Assembly (NCBI GenBank): GCA_014905825.1
Contig: JACGCN010000033.1
Location: 62,001-126,000 of the forward strand
Length of the DNA stretch: 64,000 bases
Direction: 5' to 3'
From: Lyophyllum atratum
Taxonomy: Eukaryota; Basidiomycota; Agaricomycetes; Agaricales; Lyophyllaceae
A program made the position numbers and the translations under genes. Below are positions 45,757-57,581 of the stretch, piece after piece (the first letter of the stretch is position 1; every line of letters starts with the position of its first letter). The notes beneath the pieces are model-generated. The model was given only the letters and a program-made list of their open reading frames with translations, ran no database searches and was not told the DNA's origin.

Positions 45757-47640
45757 GGCTAGAAATTCTATGGAAGGCGAAGATCAGTACGTTGAATTCT
45801 GGAGGCAGATACAGCCATACAAAGGAAATGAGAAATACTAGGACGGAACGGGAGGCAGAAAGGAGAGACGTAAGGTAGCATTGCGAGCTCGGGTTGTGTT
45901 AAATAACTTGAGGAAGGCGTCAAAGTGGTCAGGGGCGAGGATGTACACCCACGTGGACTTGGAGATGTTTGAGGGAGGTGGCGCTAGTGAGTAGAGGGCG
46001 TCTCAATGAACATCACTATACGGACCCGAGGTTGAACATCACATCAGACTCAGCGTCTATGCAGGATGAAGCTATGCTGCTTTGGCAACCAATACGAAAA
46101 ATGGCGGTTCAGGAGTTGCCGCGAGTAGTAGCTTCTGCCGACATGTAATACATAGCTTAGCACGACTCTTTGGGACCTGGAGTCGGAACATAGCAGAAAT
46201 TTATCGCGATATGCGACCTTTTAGGGCCGAAGTTCACGCACTGCTGGTCGCCAAAGGAAGGCGAAACGAAGGTACTTTGTGGGGACCAGACAAAACATGA
46301 GAAGCTCGGGAACGATCATGCTGTCTCTTTGCACGCCGGTCCACACGGACAAAACTTTCAGAGTTCCAACAAGGCTACGATAGACGACGCCGAGGGACTG
46401 TTGTCAGTAGACACACCCTTGACAAGATTACAGTCACTTCACCTCAATAATATGCGAAGTACGACGCTTGAGGCTCCAGACGGTATATGCACCGCAAACC
46501 AAGCTTATGACCGACAATCACCACCAGATCATATCCTGCACCAGGGGCAGTCTAGGTTTTTCCGAGTATGAGGCCACAAGCAACATCGCTTTCGCCGATA
46601 GTTTCTGGGGGGTACATATCAAGTTAAGCGGTCTTTGAGCGACTTGGCGTTAATCAATGATATGTCGTGGCTGGCGCTGACCCGTCATAGCCTGGTTGGA
46701 GGATCTGAGGGCGCTTATTCTCCCTGAAACGATGGGGAGCTTCATCAAATCAAAGATTCTCATTCAAGAGACTTGCTTCGATAAAACACTCGGATATTGG
46801 GGATAAGTGTGATGCAGATTCTCGAAGACCATAGTCGAGTTCCGAGTTCTATTTATAGAACGAGGTTTTGTAAATGGCCTGGCTCGTGGGATAGTTGGCA
46901 TTTTCAAGTGATAGCATCAATTGATCAGCACGTGACTTCGGGACCCGTGATCATCCTGAGGTGTTGTGGGATCTCCGACGCGCCGGATCCAGCTCACGCG
47001 GGAAACAACAAGTCCAGTGTTGACCGTTGTTGACATTGCCATAAACATTGCTGTTGAGCGCGTTCCACCGCCACTACCACCACTACCACCACCGTCGTGT
47101 CCCCCACTATCTCCTCGGCACCACCGTCAACATAGCACCCCAAGAACATGTCATAAGCCCTCTGTAGCAGGACCAGAAGGACGACACCGAAGGAGTGGCA
47201 GGGAACGACACTGAAGGAGTAGCAGGGGAGGCAAGAAGGGCAGACCCCAGCTGGGGGAGAGCCACCAGGTACGTCGTAGCACCCATGGTGACTCATGAGT
47301 CCTTCCTCACCATTGGAGACCGTACCCAGGTGCCACAGTCCCCCCTACGCACCCCGAAGCGCACCCTTGACTGCCACGTCACCACACGACGCCCGGCGCG
47401 GCTCATCACCACAACAGTGACTGCCACGTCACCTGGCACAGCTCACAAGTACCAAGACCCCCAGGGCCGCCTACTGCAGCGCACGCAAGGTACCACTGTG
47501 GCCACGTCACCATGTCGCGCAGGCCGCCAGCCGCCACCACTCCCACAACCACACCACATCACCCAAGTGACCCAACCCCCCGCCATGTTGCCCGACCGCC
47601 ACCACATCCCAACTGTCGAATTCTCAGGGTGTGCTCTCCT
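45757..47640. other. Gene-poor region with simple repeats
   Basis: No supported gene. At 47070-47095 there is a CCACCACTACCACCACTACC-like simple repeat. The G+C level rises in 47100-47600 without recognisable coding content. Confidence 0.4.
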
Positions 47641-47659
47641 GTACTCCGTAGTTGTTGAT

Positions 47660-48160
47660 TTATGTATTACTAGCAGATACCCGTGCGTTGCACGGAAAGA
47701 CTGATTGTGATTATGAATGCCAGTACTTGCTATACAATATGTCACTTAGATACTGAATAAAACATTCATAATTTCATCCCGTCTCATGCCCGTCTCATGT
47801 CTTCCCGTGCCCTGCCCCTTCCCATGTCCCGTTGTGCTTCCTGACTTGTGAGTTGCAACTTGAAAATTGTATATAAAATATCCATCCCATCCCGTGCCCG
47901 TCTCGTGTCCGCCCCGTGCCCTGCACCTTCTCGTGTTTGTCATTGTGCATCTCGCTGACGGATGTCGATGGATTTGATTGGTATTCGTTGCGCGAGAATG
48001 AAGAATTTGATGTTGGCGTGCCGCCAAACCCGTGCATTGCACGGACCATGTCAAAGTTGGCCCCTTGTCACTACCTTCAGTTGGAACTTGGTTCTGGTGT
48101 TCAACTTTGTACTACTACCAGTCCTCGCTATCACTTAGAGAATTGAACAGAACACCTAGT
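47660..48160. repeat. Tandem repeat family with CCCGTGCNTTGCACGG hairpins
   Basis: Two related units start at about 47670 and 48020. Each begins with a hairpin core: CCGTGCGTTGCACGG at 47681-47695 and CCGTGCATTGCACGG at 48030-48044. Each is followed by CCAGTNCTNGCTAT ... CACTTAGA ... TGAAnANAACA. Between them two C-rich blocks (47773-47838 and 47879-47948) share CCCGTGCCCTGC and CGTCTCNTG. Similar ACCCGTGCNTTGCACGG strings occur near transposon termini in many eukaryotes, but I cannot assign a class. Confidence 0.5.
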
Positions 48161-49140
48161 AAGTTGTAAGTCACCTTTGCCATACCTTGTTGCACATGCA
48201 ATGCCTGTCTTGCATCTGTCCAGGGCTCAGTCCCATGTCCCGATCGCACCCGTCTCCCGATGCCCGTTCTCATATCCCATCATCCAATTATGTTCCCATC
48301 TTGCACCCTTGCGAGCCTGCCATTCCATCCCGTGCCCCGGATGGCACCCGTGCCCGCTGCCCGTGCTCATTGGTCCCATCATTCAATGATGTGCCCGTCT
48401 CGCACCCCTTGCGAGCCTGCCGCTCGCGTTCCCTCCGCACGCTCACTGAGAACGGCTCTGTTTATCCGTCGTTGGGGTCACACCGTAAGATCCTGAAGAT
48501 ATGTGAGATAAGATTAGTAAAAGAGACATGGGAAACTCACGCAATGACCCTGCAGGTGCCTGCTGGCGCTCTCTATACTCGCGTTCCCACCGTGCGAGTT
48601 GTCCAAGCGTTCAGCGATTGGGTGGGAGCCCTTCCACCCGTGTGCGCCGTGGAACTGGTAATTTCAGCCCATTAGTAGGTGCAAGGTCATATCGGTATTG
48701 GCATCTCTGTAGTCAGTCTAAGCCATTGCTTGAAAAGAAAGCACTTGCACTCACTGAGAAATATTGCTGGCCTTTCACGGCAGGGGCATGGGTGATGGCT
48801 GGTTTAGGCTGTTCTGGGTGAGGGAGTAGCCTGGGATAACCTCGTGCCTTTACATCACATGACTGTGAGTTTAGAGGAAACTGATCTCGGTTACTATTAG
48901 TGTCGTGCACCTGCTTGAATGTATCGCGACTGCGCGTTGAGTGATTCATTGGAGGAGGTAGGATCATTGGCAGTTTTATAGCTAGTCAGAGAGAAACTTC
49001 TGGATCCATCCACGCAACCCTTGAACGTTTGTTTGCGTCGCCGATTAGCCACGTGACGCAAATTGCCCAGTTTGTGTCTGGCTCCCCAGGATGGCAAGCC
49101 CGAGATGGCTGGTTTGTCTTTGACGTTTGTCTCCGTGATC
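48161..49140. other. Gene-poor region with CCCGTGC-rich low-complexity sequence
   Basis: The CCCGTGC/CCCATC-rich text of the preceding repeats continues to about 48440. Beyond it no supported ORF is seen. Confidence 0.4.
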
Positions 49141-49142
49141 AA

Positions 49143-49241
49143 CGAATGTAACAGCTTAGGCGGGGATTGAACCCGCGACTAAGAAATTAGAACTAGCGGG
49201 GGTCGAACCCGCGACTCGTGTTACCACTACACCATAGTCCT
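49143..49241 (-). repeat. tRNA-derived sequence lacking an anticodon arm, with a duplicated T arm
   Basis: On the minus strand GGACTA (start near 49241) can pair with TAGTTC. Between them lie a D arm (GTGT-AGTGGTA-ACAC; A-box TGGTGTAGTGG) and a T arm (GCGGG-TTCGACC-CCCGC; B-box GGTTCGACCCC). The anticodon arm is missing, because D and T arms are separated by only a few bases. About 25 bases further on a second T arm (GCGGG-TTCAATC-CCCGC) follows. This is no standard tRNA. It may be a rearranged pseudo-tRNA or the head of a SINE. Confidence 0.6.
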
Positions 49242-49479
49242 CTGTTACCACCTTGCCTTTTAGTCAGTATTTAACTCCAGCCATCGGGTTAAGGCATAAC
49301 CCTGGGGTCATTACTAGGGAATGATAGCCGTTCCCTTACAACGAATGAGAAGGCTCCTTTGGTTATCGAGCTCTTTTATAATATAGATACTTCAATGATT
49401 TATGTATTATACTTCAATAAAATTTGTGCTCTTAAGTATGTTATCGAGTGAGTTAAGTGATTTCGCGGCCCTCTCATGA

Positions 49480-49680
49480 GGTCGCAACCGGTTGGGACTG
49501 ACTTGCGACCGGTTGCAACCAGGTCCAGTTGAAACCAGTTCAAACCGGTTGTGGTGTTGACGCGACCCCGGTCGAACACAGTTCGGTTGTCGGTCGCATC
49601 GCGCTTGTGAGTTTCCCAACCGGTTCCGGTTGTGGTTGCGGCCAAAATGGGCCAAAAACCGGACCGGACCGGACTTCGAA
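49480..49680. repeat. ACCGGTT-rich palindromic block
   Basis: AACCGGTT and its variants (ACCGGTTG, ACCAGTT, CCGGTTCCGGTT, ACCGGACCGG) occur at least ten times in about 200 bases on both strands. The density and self-complementarity resemble the subterminal clusters of the hAT element at 1409-13295. I could not find matching terminal repeats or a target duplication. Confidence 0.5.
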
Positions 49681-49789
49681 AGCCTACGCGCACAACCCAT
49701 TTCGCTCACCGGCCTCGCGGTATCCACCCCTGTGTTTTCTTCCAGAGCCTCTCCCACTGCCCGCACAGATGATTCTGCAGTCATGACTC

Positions 49790-51131
49790 ATGAACCACGC
49801 TCATTCGGACGAGCCAACTGGCCTTGACAAAGACCTTTCTCCAGCCTACACGCCCAGCCCAGACCATCACGGCGAACAAGGCCCACGGCGCTCATTCCAA
49901 CCCGCACCACCAGTGACCACCGCCCCTGGCCCAACCACAGCCCATACAATGGCAGTCCCCACTCCAGGTAGTCCCAGCCATACACGTCACACAGCCTCAG
50001 CTACCTTTCAACAATCAGGGGCGTCCTTCGCTGCAGCAGCTGCTGGTGGATACTATTATGACATAGTTGATGGGGGCCGGGGCCTACGTATAGCAGACCG
50101 GGTGTGTCACCGCAGCAGACTGGGTCCAGCTCGAGTTGGTCAGGGTATCCCAGACAGCAGCAGTAACAACACCATTCCCAGTCAGAATACGCAAGCTATG
50201 GAGCGGGTCCCTCAGCCCCGCATTCACATTCGCTGGGGCTCCCTCTCCTCCCACCACGAAGAGCATCCTCAAACCCAACGTCTCCGTTATCACCCTCGTC
50301 AAACTTTGCACGTGACTTCTACACCGCAGGTACCGGAGATTTGAACTCCCAGCCCGACCCCGATTCGTCAGGGTACGTCCCTCCACCCGGTCCTCCACCA
50401 ACTACATCTCCAAACTCAGGACACGCCCCACCCTCCAGTCCTCCTCCTCCTTCCCCAACCTCTCCATCAGACGACGGGCGTCCAACCAAGTTGCCCATGC
50501 CAGGCTGGCCGTTACTGAAAAAGGAGAAGCTGCTGGTATATGTGAAGGGGTTCACATGTCCTAAATGTATGCACTCCCTTCCTTTCCTTTCATGTCCTCT
50601 GACGCCAAGGGCAGGCCACAACATCGGCTTCAGACAGGCCGGCCCATTCCACCCGTGTAAGAAATGTTGGTCCAAATACAGTAAACCCTTTTCCGGGCCT
50701 CTCGTGTACTCCTTCTCCTCCCCGCCTCGCCTTCCACCACCACAATCACCATGTTTCAGTGTCCGCTGCCTGCGTTCCGGTCCCCACAGCTGCCCGCACC
50801 TCACTCACCACCATGTCCTTCTCCTCCACCACAACATCCACAGCACCCACATCCACAACAGCACCCGCCCTACATCCCGTCACCGGCGACCGCCAAATCC
50901 GATCCTCCACCAACAGTCCCAGCCTTACCCACACCCACCCCTGCCCCAGCAATTCCACGCTCTATCCCTGTACGCCACCCCATCACCCGATGCTATTGTG
51001 TACCCTTCGGGCTATCTGAGGTTGGGGGCCGGACATGCTGGAACTGTGGGGGGAGGGGGAGCATTAGTCTGTTTATATTTGGTTCAATGCAGTGTGAGAT
51101 GTATGAGGGACTGGGGAGCGTGTTTTCTTGA
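49790..51131 (+). pseudogene. Second HUA1-like zinc-finger gene, frameshifted
   Basis: It starts at ATG 49790 with DLSPAYTPSPD, matching the PPPYTP region of the gene at 16054. The frame is lost at about 50060-50340, where an in-frame TAA occurs in the Gln/Ser-rich part. Coding resumes with LLVYVKGFTCPKC, then (after a GTATGC...GGCAG intron, about 50568-50614) HNIGFRQAGPFHPCKKCWSKYSKPFS. After another frame change it ends in VGGRTCWNCGGRGSISLFIF and a terminal ECMYEGLGSVFS-like end at 51131. This copy thus keeps the C-terminal Cys pair motif that is absent from the 16 kb copy, but its reading frame is broken at least twice. Confidence 0.55.
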
Positions 51132-53027
51132 GTGGGTGGGGATTGTTAGGGTGTTCGCCAGTCGGGGATTGGGGGTAGGGTGTGATATTTGTATGTACAG
51201 TGCTGTATCTTACTTTACTCGCTGATTGGTTTATCTGTGTATTATGTTGTAGCTTTCCAGGCTGGGTATCACCTGGCTTTTAACTTTCTATGCATGCGAT
51301 ACTCGAACGTAATGTGCATACATTCAGCGCGGTACTCAAGATCCAGATCTGAATCACATCCAGCCCTGATACTTCTATGACAAATGTTTGAGTCTTCTTC
51401 ATAACTTTCGACCTCAGGATACATCTCCTCACCATCTCGAATTCAATCCGCCTTCCAGATCCTCGCTCTCATGCTCCCGTTCCAGCCCGCACCATTTCGA
51501 GGGACCTTGCTTTTGCTCTTCAAGCCCCGTCCCCCATAATTCAGCTACTGTACTCGAAGGAGCCCGCAATTGTGGGTCTTCTCAGTTGCAGGAGCTAGTT
51601 CTGGTGTGGGCAGGATGTTGTGGTGTCTGGTTCAGTGAGTTGAGGCTGTCGGTGCACGAGCAGGGACTGTCGGGCATTGCCAGTGTGTGACTTCTAACAC
51701 ATCCTTCGATGGATAGAAATTGCGCCCGTCAATACGCCACCAACGTGAACCCTATCTCTGCCCTCTTATCAGCCAGCCGCAGCTTCTAGGAATGCCTCCC
51801 TATGCCCTCAAGACCGTGTTTGCAATGAATCAAGGCCAGGAGTTGAAAGGAAGAGTTTGTACTTGGTTTGGATGTTGGGACCCCAAGGTGGGCACTGGTA
51901 TGTCTTTGCTTTGTGTCCTGCACTCCGGGACACCTCTTGATTCTTGAATGGAGACAAATCTATAAAAGACTTATATACACCACAAATGCTCGTTCTACTG
52001 CTCCAAGAGCCCGTAGAAACCGACGGAGGCCGTGCAACTGCCGAGTCCCGACCCTCGTTTCTGGGCCTGCAGACACCATCCAGACCGTCTACTACTAGTA
52101 CTCGTAGCGCATGTCCTGGCGCCCCTGCCAGTACCCACCATCTTCTATTGCAATCTCCATTATTTTGATTAACTCTCCACTGCTGGATGATTCTGCTACC
52201 GACCCCCGTGATCACGCCATTGTGTACAGCCGGCCTCTACGAGTTGAGGCTCCTCCGAGATGAGAAGCTATAACAGAATTGCAAGCGTTTTCCGCGCCAG
52301 AGATCCCCGGGCCCCCACTCGAAAGCTGAGACGACGTCTATGGAAGACTACAGTGACCATAACCCCCCTTCACTCAGGTTAAGAAGTTGTCAAATTCGTC
52401 GTTGTGCCGTATGCCGGCCTATTCCATGTTTCACCAAGTGTCTGGGCCATTCGCCGAGTCCCTTGCCCCTGACTTGATGTCAAGATCACCTTCCTCGTCT
52501 CGGGCAGAATCTGCTGGTTGGGTGGTGTCACAATTCTCGAGGTGGCGCGAAGAAAATTCAGAACTCGGATCTGCCGTTTAGCGGCCCACGGACCCCAGTC
52601 AGGCTAGGATACAAGATAAGGCGAGGTAGGATGCCGGGATAGCAACCGCACGATGTGACGAAATTTGAGTTCATTATGCGTTCCCAGCAAGCCAGGATGC
52701 ATGAGCAAAGGGTAATAGAGTGTAATTGGTTGACCAGGGAGCTCACCCAGTCGGAGCGATTGTGACAGGGTGGCAGATTCCGTCAACGAAGCCAAACAGC
52801 GGCTTTTCTTCTTTTGACCATCAACGCAGCAGCTCGCGAGGATGCCTCTCTCAGTGTCGCTGTCGAACGTGTCTCTCCACCAGAATTTCAGTTTTGACTA
52901 GCTGGAGCGCAAGCACGAACATGGTAAGTGTTCGAATTGGGAATGAGTGCGGCAGTGATCGAGCAAACCCAACAGGTATAAAGCCAAGTACCCTTACCTA
53001 TGCCCCTCCAACGTACCAGTGACAGCC
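51132..53027. other. Intergenic region, no recognised gene
   Basis: About 1.9 kb with short unsupported ORFs. A TATAAA at 52977-52982 lies 46 bases before the next gene's ATG. Confidence 0.4.
52977..52982 (+). promoter_or_regulatory. TATA box of the 274-residue gene
   Basis: TATAAA, 46 bases upstream of ATG 53028. Confidence 0.5.
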
Positions 53028-53971
53028 ATGCCCTGCGCTACCTGCGCCCAAAGTACCACCCTCGTATCCCTCGCCCCCGAAACCGGCATCTATCGTCTCC
53101 CGACCGACATAATACGCCCCTGCATCGACGCGTTCGTCGCGCTCGAACGGGTGTTCACTTTGGTCGCGACGGGCGGAATGGAGAGGGGGGTGGTTCTGAC
53201 GTATGACCCGGAGATGCGAAAGGCGAGACGGAGGCCTAGTCCTGCGTTTGTGGATTTGGTACTCGCTTTGTCTAGGTCTGCGCTGTATGGGCGGGGTATG
53301 TCTGTCCTTGGTACTTGGCGGTACCCCTTATTATGTGACTTTCGTGCCTCCTTAGGCGGCGTTTCTGGATCTAGCGAAAATCGAGTTACCATTAGCGGCG
53401 CATCGAATGTGCTTGCTTCTTCGAAGGATGTATGCGCCTCGTGTCATCGAGAGCTGGAGAATTGTGGGGAGCAGTACTTGGAAGATGTGAGAGAGTCCAC
53501 GGAGGATGCCGCCCTTATTAATATTCCGTCGCGGAAGGTAAGTACGTGTAACTATAATTTCTTTCCTGCACTTCTAACAGTCACTCGTCAACTCAGTCGC
53601 CTATCCCCGAAGACGGCTGCAACGACGAAGTAGAGGCAGAGATCGCTCCTCCACTTCTCTTCAAACCCATCATCAGCACGGTACCCGACCTAACCAACAA
53701 ACACGACAACAAGGACCCCCCCTCCATCAGCGTCCTGCCTTCCGTCATCTCTTTCACCTCCATCCAAGTCCAGTCAACGCCTAGAAGAAAGCACACTGCC
53801 CTGTCGGCAAGTTCTTGTTCTTTCAAAGGGGCGAAGCTGCTGAACCCGCTGGTCCTGGGCTCGGCGGAGGTGTTGGCGCCGGAGCTGTCGTTTGAGTGCG
53901 GCTTGGCGGGGGGAAGTATGCGCGTGGTTCAGGGTCCGGCGTTGGCGGCGCTGGGGAGTTGGCGGCGGTGA
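53028..53971 (+). CDS. Compact paralogue (274 residues) of the 1,272-residue protein
   Basis: Three exons (53028-53295, 53356-53537, 53597-53971) join in frame to 274 residues. I start at ATG 53028 (MPCATCAQSTTLVSLAPE), since the frame upstream has no ATG. The N-terminal domain GIYRLPTDIIRPCIDAFVALE and LTYDPEMRKARRR aligns with NLYRLPTDMVEASREMFMEVE and MYVPEMRGKRF of the gene at 37315-41487. Both first introns are in phase 1 after YGxG. VCASCHRELENCG matches LCTSCQRVLDRG. In this copy a single exon replaces the array of 22-residue exons and the long acidic exon is absent. The C-terminus is hydrophobic/Gly-rich and unrelated. Function unknown. Confidence 0.7.
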
Positions 53972-55437
53972 GAGATGGGATATCCGGCGGAGATGTCGCA
54001 AGCGCACGAGCGAGAGGTGTAATCGCGTTTTTATAGAGATCTACTACGCCACTCCATATATAGCCCCACATACATATTATACAACGCCTTAATGCAACTA
54101 TAGTCCATCTTTACCACCACTACATAAGGCCAGAGCGGTTGCTGGTGGTGGTTGAAGCAGAAGTGAAGGCCGAGATTAGATATGATTAGATCTCCCATCA
54201 TTTGACAGGACACGTCCCTGACAGGTTTTATCGTTCCAATCGTAGGCAAGCCTTCCCCACCTCTCGTCCGTCAAGCCGTCAATATCATGTTTTGAAGATT
54301 CTTCTTTCTGACAGTGATGGTCTTCTGATATAATCGATATCATCGGATTCGGACTAGTAACGTCAGCGGTATTCTGTCAATCTCTGTATTCTACTCGCTA
54401 GCCGTATACTCAACCTCGAATAGCTAGATATCTTCTCCCAAGAACTGCTTGACCTCTCGTAAGTACGAAACACCATGAAGCATCACCGCCCGGAGCATAG
54501 ATCGGCTGTCTCGTACTCTGAGGCCATTTTGATGTTGCAAACGACTTGACAATGGGCCCATATATCTGAATCGGTCGTGGAAAGGGTTTACGATGTTTCT
54601 TCAATGCTTCTCTGGCAAAGCGAAGAAAAAGCGGCAAGACGCGAGCAAGCTGAAGCGCTATAGTACGAGTTGCCTTGCGTAAGTATATTTCGCCTCATGT
54701 TGTTTGTTTTTAGATACATATCAGACATGACCCGCTTAGATCGACAGATGCGGGGTGGTTAAATCCGATCCTCATCGCTGCTTTGGGAGGCGAAAGTGCC
54801 GACACCGCAAGGCTTATACAACAGCGTGACGACTGCCGTAAGCTGATAGTAAGATTCGGAGCTTTCTGCTACCTGGACATTTGTATCTCTTGCCAAGTTG
54901 AATCAGTCAAGACCGTTCAGGACACGGTTTGTTTAAAGTTCATACCTGGCTTCGTATTTATATTGATGCAGGGTCCATAGCAGGGAAGCGAAAGAAAACC
55001 GAATAAGAGGTCTACGTTTGTATCTCGACGAGATTTGTTCCTCTAGCCCAACGTTGACTTCAGGGCAACTGTCGAGAGCTTGTCAACAGTGCGTGAGGCT
55101 ACCCACGTCGGCAGAGAGTCAAAGCTCAAGTAATAGGAAGACCGAAAAGGCTCGCATGCTTAAAGTATGTTAAGCTCACGTTTCATAATGTCATAAGTCA
55201 CGACCTCCATGATGTTGGAAGATGTTGAATTAGACGGGCAGGGTCCGAAGCTAGCCGCAAAAAGGTGTTCGATTCATAAACTAACGTGAGCGCTCGGTGA
55301 TGAATCCATGTTCATATTGACTTCATACCGAAGAACCGAGACAGCTCAAATGTTGCAAGGACATAAAGCTGACGCTCTGGTGATGGATGAGTTAGGACGT
55401 TCAAGTCGACTCTCCCGCATCCAATTGCCCTCTCGCC
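53972..55437. other. Intergenic region, no recognised gene
   Basis: About 1.5 kb. A minus-strand ORF at 54410-54637 is open but has no recognisable motif. The laccase promoter is expected near 55300-55430. Confidence 0.4.
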
Positions 55438-57581
55438 ATGTTTGGCGTTAGACATGTCCTCGGTCTCTACGCTCTTTCTCTCTTGAGCTGTACGAATGCA
55501 GCAATTGGTCCCGTCGCTGACCTCACCATCTCCAACGCGAATATCAGCCCCGATGGCTTTCCTCGCCCGTTCGCTCATTCTTTTCACTCACTGGCGTTTT
55601 TCTGATGAATGACGTAGAGCCGTTCTTGCCGGCGGGACGTTCCCTGGACCGGTCATCCGTGGAAGACGAGTACGTCCCTCGGCGCGCTTCCTATCATATG
55701 TAGTCATTGACCCCCCGGTGAAGGGCGATCGCTTTGCGTTGAACGTCATCAATGAACTAACGGACAAGAGCATGTTGCGCAGCACGAGCATAGTGAGTTC
55801 GGCTGCTATGTCTAAAATATGCATAGTGTGACGAACATGTTAAGCATTGGCATGGGATCTTCCAACACAAAACAAATTGGGCTGACGGTGCTGCATTCGT
55901 CACCCAATGCCCTATCACCCCGAACGACTCATTCCTCTACGAATTCAGGGTCCCTGATCAAGCGGGGACCTACTGGTACCACTCCCATTTAGGTAAGTGT
56001 TTCCATCTCTGCTCTCAAAAGCCCTCTTACAGCCCTTATCGCTAGCGACACAATACTGTGATGGCCTGCGCGGAGCCTTCGTGGTATATGACCCCCTCGA
56101 CCCCCACAGGTTGCTCTACGACGTCGACGACGGTGAGAATTCAGTGTTTTCAAATTCGGCCTCTATCAACATCCCTGACTTCTCCGCAGAGTCTACGATC
56201 ATTACGCTGGCCGACTGGTAAATATCATACTCTTATCATCTGCTCTGAAATTCATTCCCTACAGGTATCATGTAATCGCCCCTGACGCGCTACAAGTTGG
56301 ACAGCTCCCTCCTTTATCTGACGCAACCTTGATCAATGGCAATGGTCGCTACCGCGACGGACCCGCCGTTCCGTTGACCGTCATCAACGTCCAGTTCGGC
56401 AGAAGATATCGTTTCCGTATCATTGCGATGTCTTGTGACCCTGCTTTCAATTTTGCCATTGACAAGCATGCCCTGAAGATCATCGAAGCTGACGGAGAGT
56501 CCACGACGCCTCTTGTTGTGGACTCCCTTGATATCTATGCTGGACAACGTTATTCGGTAGTCGTGGTCGCTAATCAGCGGGTCGGAAATTACTGGATCAG
56601 GGCGAATCCCAATCGAGGCTTCCCTGGCTTCGATAATGGAAGGAACTCGGCCATCCTTCGGTACAAAGGCGCGCCGATTGTTGACCCTACCACCACCTTT
56701 GTCGGTAAGCGTCCTTTGAAGGAGGCCAATCTTCATGCTTTCGGGTTATCCCCGGTACCTGGCAGACCTAGAGTAGGCGGCGCCGATGTCAACATCAACA
56801 TCGCGCATACCTTCAACTTTAAGACCTTCCACTACGAGATGAACGGTGTTGCCTTTATTCCACCCACTGTCCCTGTTCTTCTCCAGATTCTCAGTGGGGT
56901 TCAGAACGCACAAGATCTGCTCCCACATGGAAGTATGTATGCTTTACCGCGCAACAAAGTCATCGAGATCTCGTTGCCTGGAACAGGTGTCGAGATAGGT
57001 GGACCCGTAAGTAAATTCACTTAAGTGGTGCTGGATACTGTCGCTTACGCGTCATGCAGCATCCTTTCCACCTTCACGGGGTATGTTCGCCTGCAATGTA
57101 GACGTGTAGTCTTCGAGACTGATAAACGATGCAGCATTCGTTCCACGTAGTGCGAAGTGGTGACAGCGCGACATACAATTACAGGAACCCGGTTCGACGC
57201 GATACCGTTAACACAGGTCTAGCGGATGGAAACGCGACTATCCGCTTTGTCACTGATAATACCGGTCCATGGTTCCTCCACTGGTGCGTCCGTCCTGGGT
57301 AGTTGTTGTTCAGGCTATTGACGAATTCCGTTTAGCCACATTGATTGGCATTTAGAGCTGTAAGCGCCAACCCTTCTGCACGAGTTACGATCTTAACTTC
57401 GTGAATTTCTTATTGCAGCGGGCTTGCGGTGGTCTTCGCTGAGGATATCCAAGGCACCCCTGCGAAAATCGAACCTCCTCGTAAATGACTTTACTCTCTT
57501 CTCAGTGGCCCGAAGCACCTAATCCTTGTTACAGAATCCTGGGATGGCCTGTGCCCTAAGTATAACACACTGCAGGATTAA
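55438..57581 (+). CDS. Laccase (multicopper oxidase), tandem copy 1
   Basis: A multi-exon gene starts at ATG 55438. A signal peptide ([21 protein letters not shown]) precedes [20 protein letters not shown]. All four copper-binding signatures are present: HWHGIFQ with [22 protein letters not shown] and HCHIDWHLE. It ends [17 protein letters not shown] with TAA at 57579-57581. Laccases couple one-electron oxidation of phenols to reduction of O2 to water, in lignin breakdown or pigment formation. After [11 protein letters not shown] the axial position of the type 1 copper appears to be Leu, where high-potential laccases have Phe, so a middle redox potential is likely. The exon 1 donor appears to be GTTCGC, an unusual form. 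Intron positions match copy 2. Confidence 0.88.

Noticed and set aside
46082..47704. Several plus-strand ORFs of 70-170 residues
   Set aside because: Low-complexity His/Pro/Thr-rich frames without motifs or splice partners.
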